From: Channa striata
Lineage: Eukaryota > Chordata > Actinopteri > Anabantiformes > Channidae
NCBI GenBank assembly: GCA_033026295.1
Contig: CM065184.1
Coordinates: forward strand, 4,696,001-4,760,000
Reading direction: 5' to 3'
DNA: 64,000 nucleotides
The translations under genes and the position numbers were made by a program. Below the pieces are notes generated by a model, which worked only from the letters and a program-made list of their open reading frames with translations, was not told the DNA's origin and ran no database searches. Below are positions 28,601-40,700 of the stretch, in pieces; the first letter of the stretch is position 1; each line of letters starts with the position of its first letter.

Positions 28601-31600
28601 CTACCCCCCCCCCCTCCCGCAATACTACTTTTTTTGCTCCTACTGCCCCTCCTCCATCACTACCACCTCCTCCTCCTCATCTCATTCCAAGCTCTCCAGT
28701 TCTCTGGGCATCCCATGTCAACAGTTTACACGCCCACATCCTGTTTGAAGCAAAAAAGAAAACAAGAGCCATTTCCTTCTTGTCTTATTGCCAGTCGCCA
28801 CCATCAACTCACTTACTAACTTTCATTCTCTGTCGACGTCACATGGAAGAGAGGGACACCGGGTCCTGACAAAGGGAGAGGGAAACTTTGGCACAGGCCA
28901 GCATTCACTGGCAGCGTTCAGCTTCAGCTGATTCAAGACCTTTTATGTCCACTGTAAAGCAGACTCTTTCCTGTGAATAGTAAATGTGGACCCCAGCAAA
29001 CACTGGGGGCAGATGCTGCCTTATTTCAATAAATGTTTAACAGTATGACACTAAAATCCTGGACTATACTTAAACAGCATATTTCTGTGATCAGAGCTAT
29101 GTGTCGATTAGGCTGTGTGCTGCTTTTGAAAAATTTGTTTCTGATGCAACAGGGCAAACTCTTACGTACAAGCTTTTCCCATCTAACAACAAACATATAT
29201 ACTTTCTTTAATAACTCACAGACCGGTATTCTTGAGGACAGCGTATGCAGTCAAGGTGGAAATAAAGTCTGATTGATCACTTCCTGTGGAAGAAAGATGC
29301 TACCACTCCAGCAGCTCCAGCAGTAAGCACTTTATAAAAGCTATGACACTCTCCCTCTCGGAGGCCTCCAGCACACACACAATGTTCACTCAAGAGTAAA
29401 CTCTCTAGAATAACAACATGCTGATTACTGCACATAAACATGGGAAGACACATAATGACTTTTCTGGGGAAGAGGATGCCGTATTGTGAGAAAACTTCAT
29501 AGGAAACTGTAACACTTTTTGTTAACTACCTAGAACACACAAGTTGCTTCATACAATATACAGATTTTTGCTTCTTATAAACTGACGGAGAACTATAAAC
29601 TCACCTCAATTTTCCTACGCCCTAACAAATGCTTTCTATTGGACTTTATCTTCTCTACTCTAGACTTAAAATTAATAAAAAATAAATAAACGTGTAAAAT
29701 TTCTGCAGCAATACCATGTTGCTTTAGTACTTCTAGCTGTATGGCAAATAGAGAGACATGTTTTCCAACCCTAGAACTGTAACCCACCTACAAAATGCAC
29801 CAACACAGATGAAATTCATATTTAAGGGTTGTTTGTCGTTTGTGTGAGGGATTGGAAAATTACCGGCTAAATCCCTCTTACTTTTTCTTTACTTGCTTAC
29901 TGAAAGTCTTATTTCCAACAGTCTGAGAAGAGTGGTAAAATGACAGAGGTGTACCACTGAATTCTTTTTTGTATGTTTATTTCTTCATCTGGCTCAACCA
30001 TTGCCAAGATCAAGCTTCAAGAACTTAAACAATTTAATATTTGTCATTGCCTTTTGTCCAATGAGTATGGTGCCTGTTCTCATTTGATGTTCAAAAGGGA
30101 AAAAAGTAGTTGAGCCATGAAATATAAGCAGCTGTTTGTAGCTTTGCTGTCTGTGCCTACTGGGAGTTAGTTATCTCTTCAACGTGAGTGTTACTAATTC
30201 ATTAGTTTGAGTTTTCTGTGAGGATATCCTGTATTGGCCAGTGAGGACAAATTGACAGATAAGCACAGACCTGACACGTGAAAACACTGAAGACACAGCA
30301 GCATTTTAGCCAAGCTGCTTCAGAGCAGAAACAACTACAGGGTAAACAGTGACACCATGTGGCAAGCATTAGTGCTTTAGTACTGATAACACCACAGTGG
30401 CAGTGTCACACTTGAATGTTGTGAATTGTCATCAAAGTTAGAGTCAATATGTCCAAAGTAATCCCTTCTTTAAAGTCAAAATAACAAACCATCCATCAAA
30501 TTTACATAATGAAAAAATTTTTAGTCAAGCAAAAGATATGCAGGTAACCGCTTCTAACCACTGTAGCAGATATGGGTAAACCTTCCAATCAGACAAAAGA
30601 CGTCACATGCATTCCCGTATATTTAACAAGGTGTGACATAACTTGACATTCTCTACAGCATAATTTCAAACCTACCTTGTTTTGGTGCTGGTGTTGTTGT
30701 CCTCTCAGCTGGAACACATGCTGGATCCTTTCTTGAGGTTTCTGAGCCTGTAGGTCCAGCATCCACTACCTCCTTCTGTTCTTCTGTGATAGCAGGACAC
30801 TCTGCTATCTCATTTTGAATGTCTGTGATAGCAGCATTCTTCACTTCTGAGTGGCAGACTTTACTGGGTTGCCTTGAACCTGCTTCCTCACATGCAGAGT
30901 CCATTGGCTCCCCTTTAAGACACAAAATCAAATTTCTTACAACAGTAACATGTAATACAGAGTTACATTACAAACTCTTTTGAGTGTGTGCCAAATACTG
31001 ATGCAAATGCATATGGAGTCTAATAATTTGATCGAATTGACTGCTGAATGACTACTCTTTTCATTTTATTTATACATGCACTGTATATCAATACACAAAG
31101 ATTTATCAGACAATTCTCATGATTAAAAAAAATATTACGCAACAACAAATACACTCTCACCATCATTGTGTCCTTGTCCTTTTGGCAATTCCCCTTGGGA
31201 AACGAATTTGCTCATCTTCTTCAGGATTTTCTTGTGGGACTTGGATGGCTGAAATTTCAGTGCATGACATCTCGACAAAGAGAAAACAGAGACCTTTGAT
31301 TAGAACAACATAATACATCTACCATTGATCAGCTTTCATCAATCGGGGGTTGGATCTTATCCCAGTTTTTACTGGGCAAAAGACAGAGTGCACCATGGAG
31401 AGGATGCCAGTCCAAGCACAGGGCCAACACACAGAAATATAAGCCCCTTTCAGACATGCACTCTAGAGGATGCCTGGAGGATCAGGTCCAGACATAATCT
31501 GGAGTTTCACTTTCAGAAGGGCAGCTAACGGCCGGAGACAGCCCGGGTAAGATGCGTTCACACTTAAAAAAATTACTCCAGCTAATCGGGTAAGGGGGTG

Positions 31601-34600
31601 GTGCTGGGCACTTTGAGCAGGGGGCAGGACATGACGCAAAAAAAAAAAAAGCAGAGGAAGCTATGGCATATGACACTAACAATGCTATGAATTTACTAAA
31701 TCTAAATACACCAAATTTAAATTCTAAATGTATTTAGACGTATAAAGTTCTTCACGTGTTTGCAATGGTTTCATTTACAGGAAATTCATGTTATCAACAC
31801 GCCAACATGACCACCTGTGGATGAAATCATATTTAGAGTTTGTGGCCCCCACCCTATTATTAAAGTTTCTGAAATGACGTATGCGGAAATAGACGTATAT
31901 TGAAATAAGTTCTTTGTGTTGGGTAAACACTTGATTGAAACTTCAACGCGACAGCTTAAAGAAAGCTTAAAGAACTGTTAATACAGACATTTGAATCCTA
32001 ATTATTATAATTATTATTGTTTTATTTACTTATTACTGATTGATTGATTTTCTTATTTATTTATTTTTCTTCTAATTTGTTTATTTATTTTTTCATATTA
32101 TTTTGTGTTAAAAATAAAAAATAAAGACATTTGAGAAGATTAAAATTATTTAAAAGTTTTTCTTGTGGAAACCTGATGCGGCCCAGCCTCACCCCGACTC
32201 TGCCTCCAGCGGCCCCCAAGTAAATTGAGTTTGAGACCCCTGATCTAGAGTATTTCCTCCTCTATTCCAACATGAGCTGGGGTGGAGATAATCCAGACTT
32301 TGCCCTAGGTAGCTGGCTGGGGAAGATCCAGCTAATGTCTGGGGCAAAGGCAGTTTTGGACTTTGAATTGAATATCAACACATTGAATATCCTCCACCTC
32401 TTATCAGTGTACCTTATTCAAAACAGAAAAAGACTGGGGCACTTGTGTTCACACATACACTCCACCCGGGTAAGGTCTATATTATGACTGGATTACAGTG
32501 CATGTCTGAAAGGGGCTAAAGTTAGGCAACTATTCACACTAATCTTCACACCCACAGGTAATTTAGAGACCTCAATACCCTAACATGCATTTCTTAGACT
32601 GGGGAGGAAATGGTAAGCCCAGGGAGCGCATACAAACTCCACACAGAAAGGCTGCAGCCAGAAGGTAGATTTGAAATCTAGCTGTTAGGCACTCCGCCAC
32701 TATGCTGCTCAGTAAAACATAATTTCAAATATACTTCTGCTGTGATATAAATAATGTGATTTATTATTTATTTAAAGGTTATTACCTGATGGTATACTGC
32801 GGACAGCATGTTTTCTTCATGATGGGCTTATAGACATATTTCCCACTTCTAAAATGAAAAAAACAGACATCTTTATTTTAAATTAGTTGATTGATCTGAA
32901 TATCACTTAGACTACTACTTAGACAACACTGAGCAGGGATCGGGTAAAAGGAGGGCATACCACTGTACTCACCTTCTCCACCCTCGGTCTATGAGGTCTT
33001 GATAATCTTGTACTGTCATGGTGTGAGACCACATTCCTGTTAAATTAAAAAGAAAAATATTAGGCTTTAAAACACTGATTTCATATTAATATGACATATA
33101 GTTTGGCATTCAAACTGGAATGGAAAGGGGGAAAAAAGAATCAATGAGAGCATACTGTTTATTGGCCAGCATGAAAAGATATTATATTAGCATCTGTCAG
33201 TTCTGCTAGGAAGCATGTATATAAATGTTTCCGAGTCTGGTAAGAAATTACCCAGAGTATTTCCAAAAGTGCATTCCCACAGTTCTTTACAGTCCCCACA
33301 GAAACATACAAAATTTATTTGTAGCCACAGCAGCTTGGAGAACTTTGACTCCTGACCTTTCCTTCTGAAACTATATACACAATCTGCACATGCACACACC
33401 AACAACTATGACCACCATCAGTTAAACTTGTGAGTATAATGTTTCATGTCCCAGGGGAACAGTGCTGAGACAGTCCACAATGCATCTAACAGAGCAATAC
33501 TACAACAGTTAAAGACTAAATGACTACAAAGGCAACAGCAGGATTGCAAGTTAATGACACAGTAGAAGAAATATTTTTACAATTATTATTGATAATTGTT
33601 AAAAAAATGCACCTAATGCACTTAAACATATATATATATTCATCCATTCACCATCAAAAGCACTTCTACTTGCACAAACCTAAATAAAAAGTATAGAAAC
33701 ATTTCAGATAAACAACTTGTTTTTAACAGAAGTCTTAACATTATTTGATACAACTAATAAAATGAAATTATTAAAAAGGCAGCTTTGGACTTTAAAACAC
33801 ATTGATCCTCAATATATCATCAACTTCTTAACAGTGAACCTTATTAAAAACAGAAAAACAAATTTCCACTTGCCAAAGGAAAGTTTACTTTACTTACTAG
33901 CATGAACAACAGTGAAATTATCAACATGAATGAAAGCAAAATGACAAAATAAACAGACTTTGGCAATCAATAATTCAGAATCACATTTGTACAGCCTAAC
34001 CTACACATGTACTGTATGAGGTTTCTGCCATGTGACCATCCTAATTACAGGGCTGTCAACTTGTCATTGAATTTAAATGTGTAATACAAATTGTCCAATT
34101 TAGTATCCAATTTTTAAGAGCACACTCCAAATCCATTATTAACAAAGTGCGATATTGCTAAAGTCCAGCACATCAAGTGGATAGCACGCATAAAATGTAA
34201 AAGTGCAGATCATGTGACCTTCATTTGCTTGCAACTGGTGCTGTGACTGTGACACAACAGGTGCACTTTTGTTTCATTCATATCTGATCTGGTTTAAGTC
34301 CAGTGAGACATGACAGACAGTGATGAGGAGATTCTGTGCTTTGTAGTGCAGAGTTGCATTTGCTTTTCATGTATCAACACTGTTGATTACATCACTGCAT
34401 CAATCACATTATCCTTTTGAATATGTGCTTGGAAATATCTGCAAAGCAAATAAAGTGTTCATATTTTAGGAAAACACAACTGCTGGCTAAATTGCCTTCA
34501 TAATGAAATAATGCATTTGTTTCTGTAGTTGCATATCTTGTCTACTTTCATTTAACTTGCAATCACAAAAACCTCAAATAATTTACAATAACATTGTTAC

Positions 34601-36556
34601 TGGTAATATACATGAAATACACTTTTCCAGATTACCACACTTAGATTAGACTCTCTTGTCGGCAGGCACTGTGCACATCACTTATTGATATGGCATTAGG
34701 AAATACAGGCACCTAACTGAAGTCAACTTTTTTATTTCTTTAAAAGGGACCAAAAGCATTTAACTCTCTGGGTCATCTATAGCGTCACACTAAGTTGTAG
34801 CTTTCACAAACAATGCTGACTGCCCAAAGGCATTATACTGACATACAGCGCAAACTCTTACACAGTATATTCTCAATGATTTGACAAGGCACTCTAAGCA
34901 AAAATGAAATCGCATAATAGCAGAGGAGGTACGCTATTTAAAATTGTATTTATAAATCTAAATATAATATAAAATTCTCGAAGGCAAGAAGATGATTTTT
35001 CGTCAGTATTCTACAGTAACTGTATTGCAGAATTTTTTTGACTTTGTTTATAAAAACACTCCAAAGGTTTATTAACTGATTATGGATGTAATAATTCACT
35101 TGGGATTCACTGGCCATAGCTAAATTAAAATCCTGGCCCACTATATCTGTTGAAGAGACATCTAAATCCCCTCTATTCTTTTTAAATCTGTTACTTGTCA
35201 TTTTCTTTGCAACCAAAGTTAAATGATGTTCAGGTAAGCCAAGAACCGGTTTATAACTTTTTATAATTCATTCTGGTTTATAAGAAAATATCAGATCTAA
35301 CTATGTATTTAAGAGTCCCACCCATGTTGAATGTCACTACAATACACAGAAGCCCCCTTTTCATCTTCTTACACATCTGGTTTTAATAGCTCTACATCAG
35401 AGATTTTTACCGGCTATTGAAACTCAGCAAGGAGTGCCTGGAAAGGTTCCTTCCTGGACTGTAATTTTTAAAGACCATACGCATACATAAACAGATTTTT
35501 AAAATACATTGTTGTTTTAGTTGTTTTCTCTGCCATGACCTTGTCATTTTAAACGTACTATTTCAGATTTCACTGGGAACTGATCCCAGGTCAGCCAAAA
35601 TGAAGTGGATAGAGAGATGATGTCACATCTGTTTAAGGAAAATCAAAAGCTGAAAAACACGTATAAAAATACCCAAATAAATACAAAATATGGGACAAAA
35701 CTGAACAACTTCATGTTGACATGCAACAAAAGATGCAAATTTTGGGACACTGTGTTGAGATTACACATCCTATGGCATACATATCCACATAGAATCCCCT
35801 GCTTTAGGTCTTGTAAAACCTGAGTCAAATTTGGTTTCTGTTTCTGCTCCATTAAGCTTCCTCATTACACGTTATGTTCAGCAATTACGAGAAAGTTAAC
35901 AGTTATAAACTGAATGATCATTACCGTCATTTAAGATAAATTTGTATAATATTCTGGTAAATTAACAGAATTTACTTGTGTAACTTAACGTAAAAAAAAA
36001 GCACAGGTGCTTTTGGTGTGAAAACGATTCTAAATGACATATTAACAAATCCACTAATTAGCCAGCGCTAACACAGCGTGGCAGCTCGTGTTTTGAGTAA
36101 AGCAATACAGCAGAACTGCAAAGCAACGATTAGCCCGGTCTGAACTAAGCTAGGTGAACCACATTCCCAGAATGAAACTGTGGTGTGATGCTAACAGCTA
36201 AAAACTGAGCTAGAGCTCAGGCGAACGAAGATGGGCACACAGAGGAATAGTCTGGTCCTGCGGTGTCAGAATAGCAACTTATTGTTATTATTATTATTAT
36301 TAACAACACAATATCAAGGTTAGATGTTTAGCTAGCGTTTGTTAGCCTTCTGTCCCAGCCGGCTAGTATTCCACTCCAAGAACACAGGGCTAGGACGTTA
36401 GCATAACAGCCCTGCGACACCGTTTACATTTATTCGCTAATTACACATTGACTTACCATGAGAGAAGTTTCCCTTTTCATTTTTACAGTAGCCACAGCGG
36501 TAACCTTCATCCCCGCCGAAATATTCCACTATACTGTACGACTTGTTCCCAGCCAT
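10655..36556 (-). CDS. ate1: arginyl-tRNA--protein transferase 1 (3' end missing)
   Basis: Transfers Arg from Arg-tRNA to N-terminal Asp, Glu or oxidised Cys, feeding the Arg/N-degron pathway in cytosol and nucleus. Exons in transcript order (minus strand): 36457-36556, 32973-33036, 32786-32848, 31161-31270, 30676-30912, 27942-28165, then 25526-25654 (7a) or 24051-24179 (7b), 20002-20034, 14894-15075, 10655-10754. All junctions are GT-AG and phases agree, giving 414 codons. Start ATG at 36556 opens MAGNKSYSIVEYFGG. The N-terminal CxxC (Cys21, Cys24) and CC pair (Cys69-Cys70 in KKTCCPQYTIR) match the Fe-S/cysteine region of the family. Exon 9 carries YGSFHQQYWLDG and GVIDILPNCVSSVY, hallmarks of the catalytic domain; exon 10 carries HSCPKMRYK. 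The human protein is 518 aa (from memory), so about 100 C-terminal codons lie elsewhere. Exon 5 (79 codons) is low-complexity and poorly conserved. Identification is very secure. Confidence 0.95.
13457..13485. repeat. palindromic (TG)n-TA-(CA)n microsatellite
   Basis: A TG run passes directly into a CA run, making an almost perfect inverted repeat able to fold into a hairpin. It lies in ate1 intron 9. Confidence 0.85.
13713..13751. repeat. (GT)n microsatellite with short inverted AC arm
   Basis: GT repeats interrupted once by GC, then TATACACACAC. It has the same GT-to-AC inverted form as the tract about 250 bp to its left. Confidence 0.85.
17398..17456 (-). repeat. degenerate Rex1-like 3' tail remnant
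   Basis: The string GTCATCTCAGGGCACTTTAT preceded by TTCGATTCAGTTCAA resembles the reverse complement of the Rex1 3' end seen intact at about 43665-43735. It is short and diverged, so the call is tentative. Confidence 0.4.
19006..19025. repeat. (TG)n microsatellite
   Basis: Uninterrupted TG dinucleotide run inside ate1 intron 8. Confidence 0.85.
20002..20034 (-). CDS. ate1: ate1 33-bp exon 8
   Basis: A tiny phase-0 exon encoding FRRFLCDSPLE, with a CATAG acceptor and GTATGT donor. It bridges exon 7a or 7b to exon 9 and matches the FxRFLCxSPLE block of known ATE1 proteins. It was found by looking for that motif between exons 7 and 9. It is too short for ORF-based detection. Confidence 0.93.
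20035..24050. other. ate1 intron between exons 7b and 8
   Basis: About 4 kb without a supported exon. It holds short CA runs near 20551-20567, 21460-21475 and 21645-21661. Nothing else was recognised. Confidence 0.55.
24051..24179 (-). CDS. ate1: ate1 alternative exon 7b
   Basis: A second 129-bp exon, phase 0 at both ends, with the same length and frame as exon 7a. It starts VRLVPVSFEDPQF and ends YQMAIHGDDPSECSESE, followed by a GTACTG donor. Including both exons would keep the frame but duplicate the segment, so mutual exclusion is presumed from the mammalian gene. The sequence itself shows only two equivalent cassettes. Confidence 0.92.
25526..25654 (-). CDS. ate1: ate1 alternative exon 7a
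   Basis: A 129-bp exon (43 codons, phase 0 at both ends), flanked by an AAG acceptor and a CAG/GTCAGA donor. It begins VRLVRSSPPSPQF and ends YQMTIHKDPPEKPSESQ. It shares its first codons and the YQM-IH core with the exon 1.35 kb downstream, so the two arose by tandem duplication. Either one restores the same frame into the 33-bp exon 8. Known biology: mammalian Ate1 makes isoforms by choosing between two 129-bp exons that differ in activity and tissue use. Confidence 0.93.
25655..27941. other. ate1 intron 6
   Basis: About 2.3 kb of AT-rich intron between exons 6 and 7a. No gene, RNA or mobile element was recognised. Confidence 0.55.
28166..30675. other. ate1 intron 5
   Basis: About 2.5 kb between exons 5 and 6. 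It holds a C-rich/pyrimidine-rich tract near 28602-28680. No exon was recognised. Confidence 0.55.
31339..32712. repeat. common teleost interspersed repeat, split by an insertion
   Basis: The left part (31339-31442) reads through a block ending CAGGGCCAACACACAG. The right part (32517-32712) resumes with CAATTTAGAG-like and AACTCCACACAGAAAGGC blocks. These belong to a widespread teleost repeat family. Removing 31443-32516 plus one TAA copy rejoins the halves. It lies in ate1 intron 3. Confidence 0.65.
31443..32516. mobile_element. Harbinger-like non-autonomous DNA element (MITE)
   Basis: A 1,074-bp insertion bounded by terminal inverted repeats GCCCCTTTCAGACATGCAC (31443-31461) and its reverse complement (32498-32516). 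TAA trinucleotides flank it on both sides (31440-31442 and 32517-32519). A 3-bp TAA duplication is characteristic of the PIF/Harbinger superfamily. No transposase frame is present, so it is non-autonomous. The interior is AT-rich around 31975-32150, and near 32175-32250 it has a GC-richer tract that may be a separate older repeat. Confidence 0.7.
33037..36456. other. ate1 intron 1
   Basis: About 3.4 kb, strongly AT-rich. Apart from the repeat fragment at 33770-33862 and an ATT microsatellite-like run near 36285-36302, nothing was recognised. Confidence 0.55.
33770..33862. repeat. diverged partial copy of the 32.35-kb element interior
   Basis: The segment starting AAGGCAGCTTTGGACTTT and reaching CCTTATTAAAAACAGAAAAA is clearly related to 32347-32430 inside the Harbinger-like element. 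It shows roughly every fifth base changed plus small indels. No inverted-repeat ends were seen around it. It lies in ate1 intron 1. Confidence 0.55.
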
Positions 36557-36720
36557 GTTCTATATCGAAAGAGATGACAGCTGAGTTTGCCCGGTGTCCG
36601 GGGCAAGTCCTGCTGGGCGTCACACGCCGCCCACACGTACGTCACTGTCGCCGGCTGGAGCCTTTAAAGGGCTCACACGGCCGCGGATCTCTGTTTGGAT
36701 TAGTCCCGACTAATGTACTT
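36557..36720 (-). promoter_or_regulatory. ate1 5' UTR and putative CpG-rich promoter
   Basis: Immediately upstream of the ate1 ATG the sequence becomes GC- and CpG-rich (CACGCCGCCCACACG, CGCCGGCTGGAG, CGGCCGCGG), in contrast to the flanking AT-rich DNA. An ACGTACGTCACT string near 36637-36648 contains a CRE half-site (ACGTCA). This is typical of a TATA-less housekeeping promoter. The transcription start is not visible from sequence. Confidence 0.5.
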
Positions 36721-37189
36721 CATGTCTTCAATCATCGTGCTTTGCAGAAACGAACGATTTCTGCTCCTGCAGTTTCAAATAATAGTCATTGGTGAGTTGG
36801 TATCCTGGCCAAAAGTTACACCATGAAGACAAGACTGAAAATAAAAAGATTGAAAACTGAAAAGAATATAGAAAAGAAGAAGTCAAGGGATGGATACAGA
36901 GCAAATGGATAATGGATAAAAGATTCTGACCCTGAAATCAATTGGAAGTTTTTAAGGTCCGATGAGAACAAAATTGGGCTTTTTAACCATCAGATTATAT
37001 GCTATAACTGTGTTTCTATGTATTCTCTGCCGTCACTCTCCTCTAAAGACAAGTCATAGTTTATAAATGATCCCTAGGATCAATCACCCAAGTGGTCTCC
37101 CTTTAAGTGATTGTGACTTTGGAAACCACGTGGCTGCATCATTGATGAATGTAGTGAGTTCCATTAAAGTTGGATACATCTTTCTGCAA

Positions 37190-37430
37190 TCATATTTTGT
37201 CGCCCCAGTCGAGTGATGACTGGGGGACGACTGTGGAGCAGTAGATAGAGCGGTTGTCCACTAATCTTACAGTTGTTGATTGGATGCCCAGCTCCTCCGA
37301 TCACAGGTCTAAGTGTCCTTGAGCAAGACACTGAACCCCCACTTAGTTGCTGTGTTGTTGGTCGGTGTATAAACGTGAGTATGAACGGGTAAATAAGCAG
37401 CAGTGTAAAGTGCTTTGAGTACCAACTCAA
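37190..37430. repeat. dispersed SINE/MITE-like repeat
   Basis: Contains the blocks GTGTCCTTGAGCAAGACACTGA and AAAGTGCTTTGAGTACC around a GTGGAGCAGTAGATAGAGCGG start, which recur widely in teleost genomes. It lies in the spacer between the ate1 start and the aldh18a1 3' end. I cannot assign a precise family without a repeat library. Confidence 0.55.
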
Positions 37431-37563
37431 AATGAACCCACTAAAACACAGGAACTCCCAGCCAGGGACCTACCTCTGACTCTTAGACCACTTTAAAACA
37501 CAAAATGAAAACTAATTGTGTGACATAAGACACAAAACAATAAGTTAAGAACTGTACAGCATA

Positions 37564-37569
37564 TTTATT
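37564..37569 (-). terminator. aldh18a1: aldh18a1 polyadenylation signal
   Basis: AATAAA on the minus strand about 225 bp after the annotated stop codon. It is the best-placed hexamer for the aldh18a1 3' end. Confidence 0.5.
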
Positions 37570-37792
37570 AAGTCATCTGTGCAAAGAAGACTGCAAAATA
37601 AATCTGACTCATGATCCTGCACAAACACAGTTATGTACAAAAAGACAGGGAGAATTTGTATGTAGAAAAATAAGTTAGAAAACCACAGCTGGACCAATGA
37701 TTTTTTTCCCTGACCCTCTAGAAGAAAAAGCTTTCTACTTTGATTCACAAATCAAACTAAGAACAATATTTTTAGGACATAGGAATTTATCT

Positions 37793-40700
37793 CTAAAGAG
37801 TCGCAGGTTTTTGCACAAAACCAGAAACATAACTGTCCAGTAAACATAGCCTCTGCTCTGCATGCAAAGTCCTGCACCAACATAGTTGATTTACACAGGT
37901 GATTGAGGCAGCAGATAAAAAGTTGAAGGGCTGGCTGACACTAAACTTCGAATTATCTGAGTAGACTTCAGGTAACTTAATGTGGCTTTTTAGTTGGCAC
38001 CTAATGAAAACTCCATGAGGAACATGAATGTTTTCGTGAAGGTATTTCATAGTGCCGTGCTCAGAGAAGTCAGCTACAGTGTGCCCCTCCCCTCGAAGGA
38101 CCCATTTGGTGGTCAGAAGCCCTTCCAAACCCACTGGACCTCTGGCATGTATCCGTGCTGTACTGATGCCAACCTCAGCCCCTGCAAATCAAAGATTATA
38201 CAATTAATTCTTGTGCAGTGGTAAGTTAGATCTATTTACAAGAGGGTTTATTTCTCATGTTTATCTTAGATAGCATTAAGTATCATGCGCCTACATACCA
38301 AGGCCAAAGCGGTAGCCGTCAGCAAAGCGAGAACTGCTGTTCCAGAACACACAGGCACTGTCCACTAGCTGCAGAAACTGTTCAGCTGTTTCTTCATTTT
38401 CTGTGACAATGACATCAGTGTGGGAACTGCCATATTTGTGTATGTGGTCCACAGCCTCCTGCATGCCATCTACCACCTCAATGCAGCACTCCAGGTCTCC
38501 ATACTCAGTCCTGAGGGACTTCACCTCAGATGGGCTGAAAGTTAAATAGGATGCAAACCGTGGGCCAGCATGTATCTTCACCTGAGAGAAAGCAATAACA
38601 CAAAAAAGTAAAAATAAGAATCTTACAAATAAAAAATAAACAGACATATGAATGGCCTGAATTAACTGCCAAGTTCTCGATGGATGTCTGTTTTTGTTTT
38701 ATAGGTCAAACCATCTTTAAAAATAATACATACAAATAAAACACTGTATTCTGTGACTATATGATTCATAGTTGCACCTAAACATATGGAGGTATAAAGA
38801 ATGTTATATAATATAGGTAAGACGGCCCTCCCCTACTGACGCTTTTTGGAAAAATTACAGTGTGAAAAACACATTCCAATCACCAACAGAAAGGCAGCAG
38901 AATTCTCACAACATGGCGCACAATAACAACTGGGTGTGACAACCACCTCACATTTTCTAGTGGTGTAGGCTTCTTACGTTTTCTGTTCTGAGCATATCAA
39001 TGATTTGGTCAAATACAGGAGTTCGAAGCAAATCTCTGTGGATAAGAAGGGTCTCCATGGCATTGCAGGCTGCAGGGTAGTCACATTTGGAGTCTCGGAC
39101 TAGAATGAAACATGAAGTTAGTATTTTATTCCATAGGTCAGACCAGTGACTTGTCAGTTATACCAACAAGTTTTACAACTGCTACGCATACTTCTACAAG
39201 TTGTAAAGCAAAATAACACAAACTTTTCAGAAATGGAAACGTCAAATTTTCTCCAGTATAAGTAGCTACACACAGGAACCACATACCAACATCAATAGCT
39301 TTGTCTATGCTGGCGTTGTTGTCTATGTATACATGACAGACACCCTCGCTGTGGCCCAGTACTGGAATACCCTTAGCTGCCCTTTGGATGTCCCGGACCA
39401 GCTGGGATGAGCCCCTTGGAATGATTAGGTCAATCAACTTATCTAGTCTGCAGAGATCTTCAACTTCTTCACGTGTGCTCACCTACATATGAAGACAATT
39501 TTATCATTTCACTTTACATTCTTATTCTCCCCTATTTATTAGAAGCCTAAATAACGTGAAGCTTTTAGTCTTACCAGCTGAATGGCATCTGCCACTCCAT
39601 GAATGGAAAGGGCTTCCTGTGTGAGCTGATGAAGAATTTTATTTGTGTTTGAAGCTTCTTTACCACCCTTCAGCAGTAACGCATTTCCACTGGCAATGGC
39701 CAGAGCTGACACCTAAAACACAATTTGAACTTTTATAGTCACACAAATTAACACCTCAAAGCAATTAGTCGTAGAGGCTGATTGCTGGGTCTGACTGACC
39801 TGTGGGAGACAATCGGGACGTGACTCAAAGATGACCAGCAGGACACCAATGGGCACAGTGATCTGTTCCAGTTCCAGGTTGTTAGCCACCCTAGTCCTCC
39901 TTATCACGCGACCTACACTGTCCCTGGAGGACACAGCAAGCTGACGGAGACCGATGGCAAGGCTGTTCAGCTTAGCAGTTGACAGACTAAGGCGGTTGAT
40001 TAGAGGCTGAGAAAAAAGCCCTATTAAAAACAGACAAAAAAAAACATTAAAACAGTGACAATCCAGCACATTATGGATCCATGTAGAAAAAATCTTGTTG
40101 CTTTTAACAGTCATGGGCATTGTAAACGGAAGGATGAGAACACAGCTCAGTACAGTCTCCCTAAGCACTAATCACATGTGCTTTAATATAAAACCAGCTG
40201 ATGAGAACCAGTAGTGTAGTAAATTAAAAAAAAAGAAGATGAAAACTAATGCTCCCAACCTTTGTCATGTTAGTCTTACTAAGTGGCTACTACTACTACT
40301 ACTCTTTCGGCTTTTCCCATCAGGGGTTGCCACAGCGAATCATCCTTTTCCACTTCACCCTATCCTGGGCATCTTCCTCTCTGACACCAGCTAACCTCAT
40401 GTCCTCTGTTAGAACGTCCATATATCTCCTCTTTGGTCGTCCTCTCGCCCTCCTGCCTGGCAGCTCCATCTCCAACATCCTTCTACCAATATATTCACTA
40501 TCCCTCCTCTGCACATGTCCAAACCATCTCAGTCTTGTCTCTTTCTCACTGCTACTGTCTCTAACCCATAGAGCAGAGCTGGTCTCACCACTGTCCTGTA
40601 CACCTTTCCTTTGAGTCTTGCTGACACTCTTCTGTCACACAACACTCCCGACACTTTCCTCCACCCACTCCAACCCGCCTGCACTCGCCTCTTCACCTCT

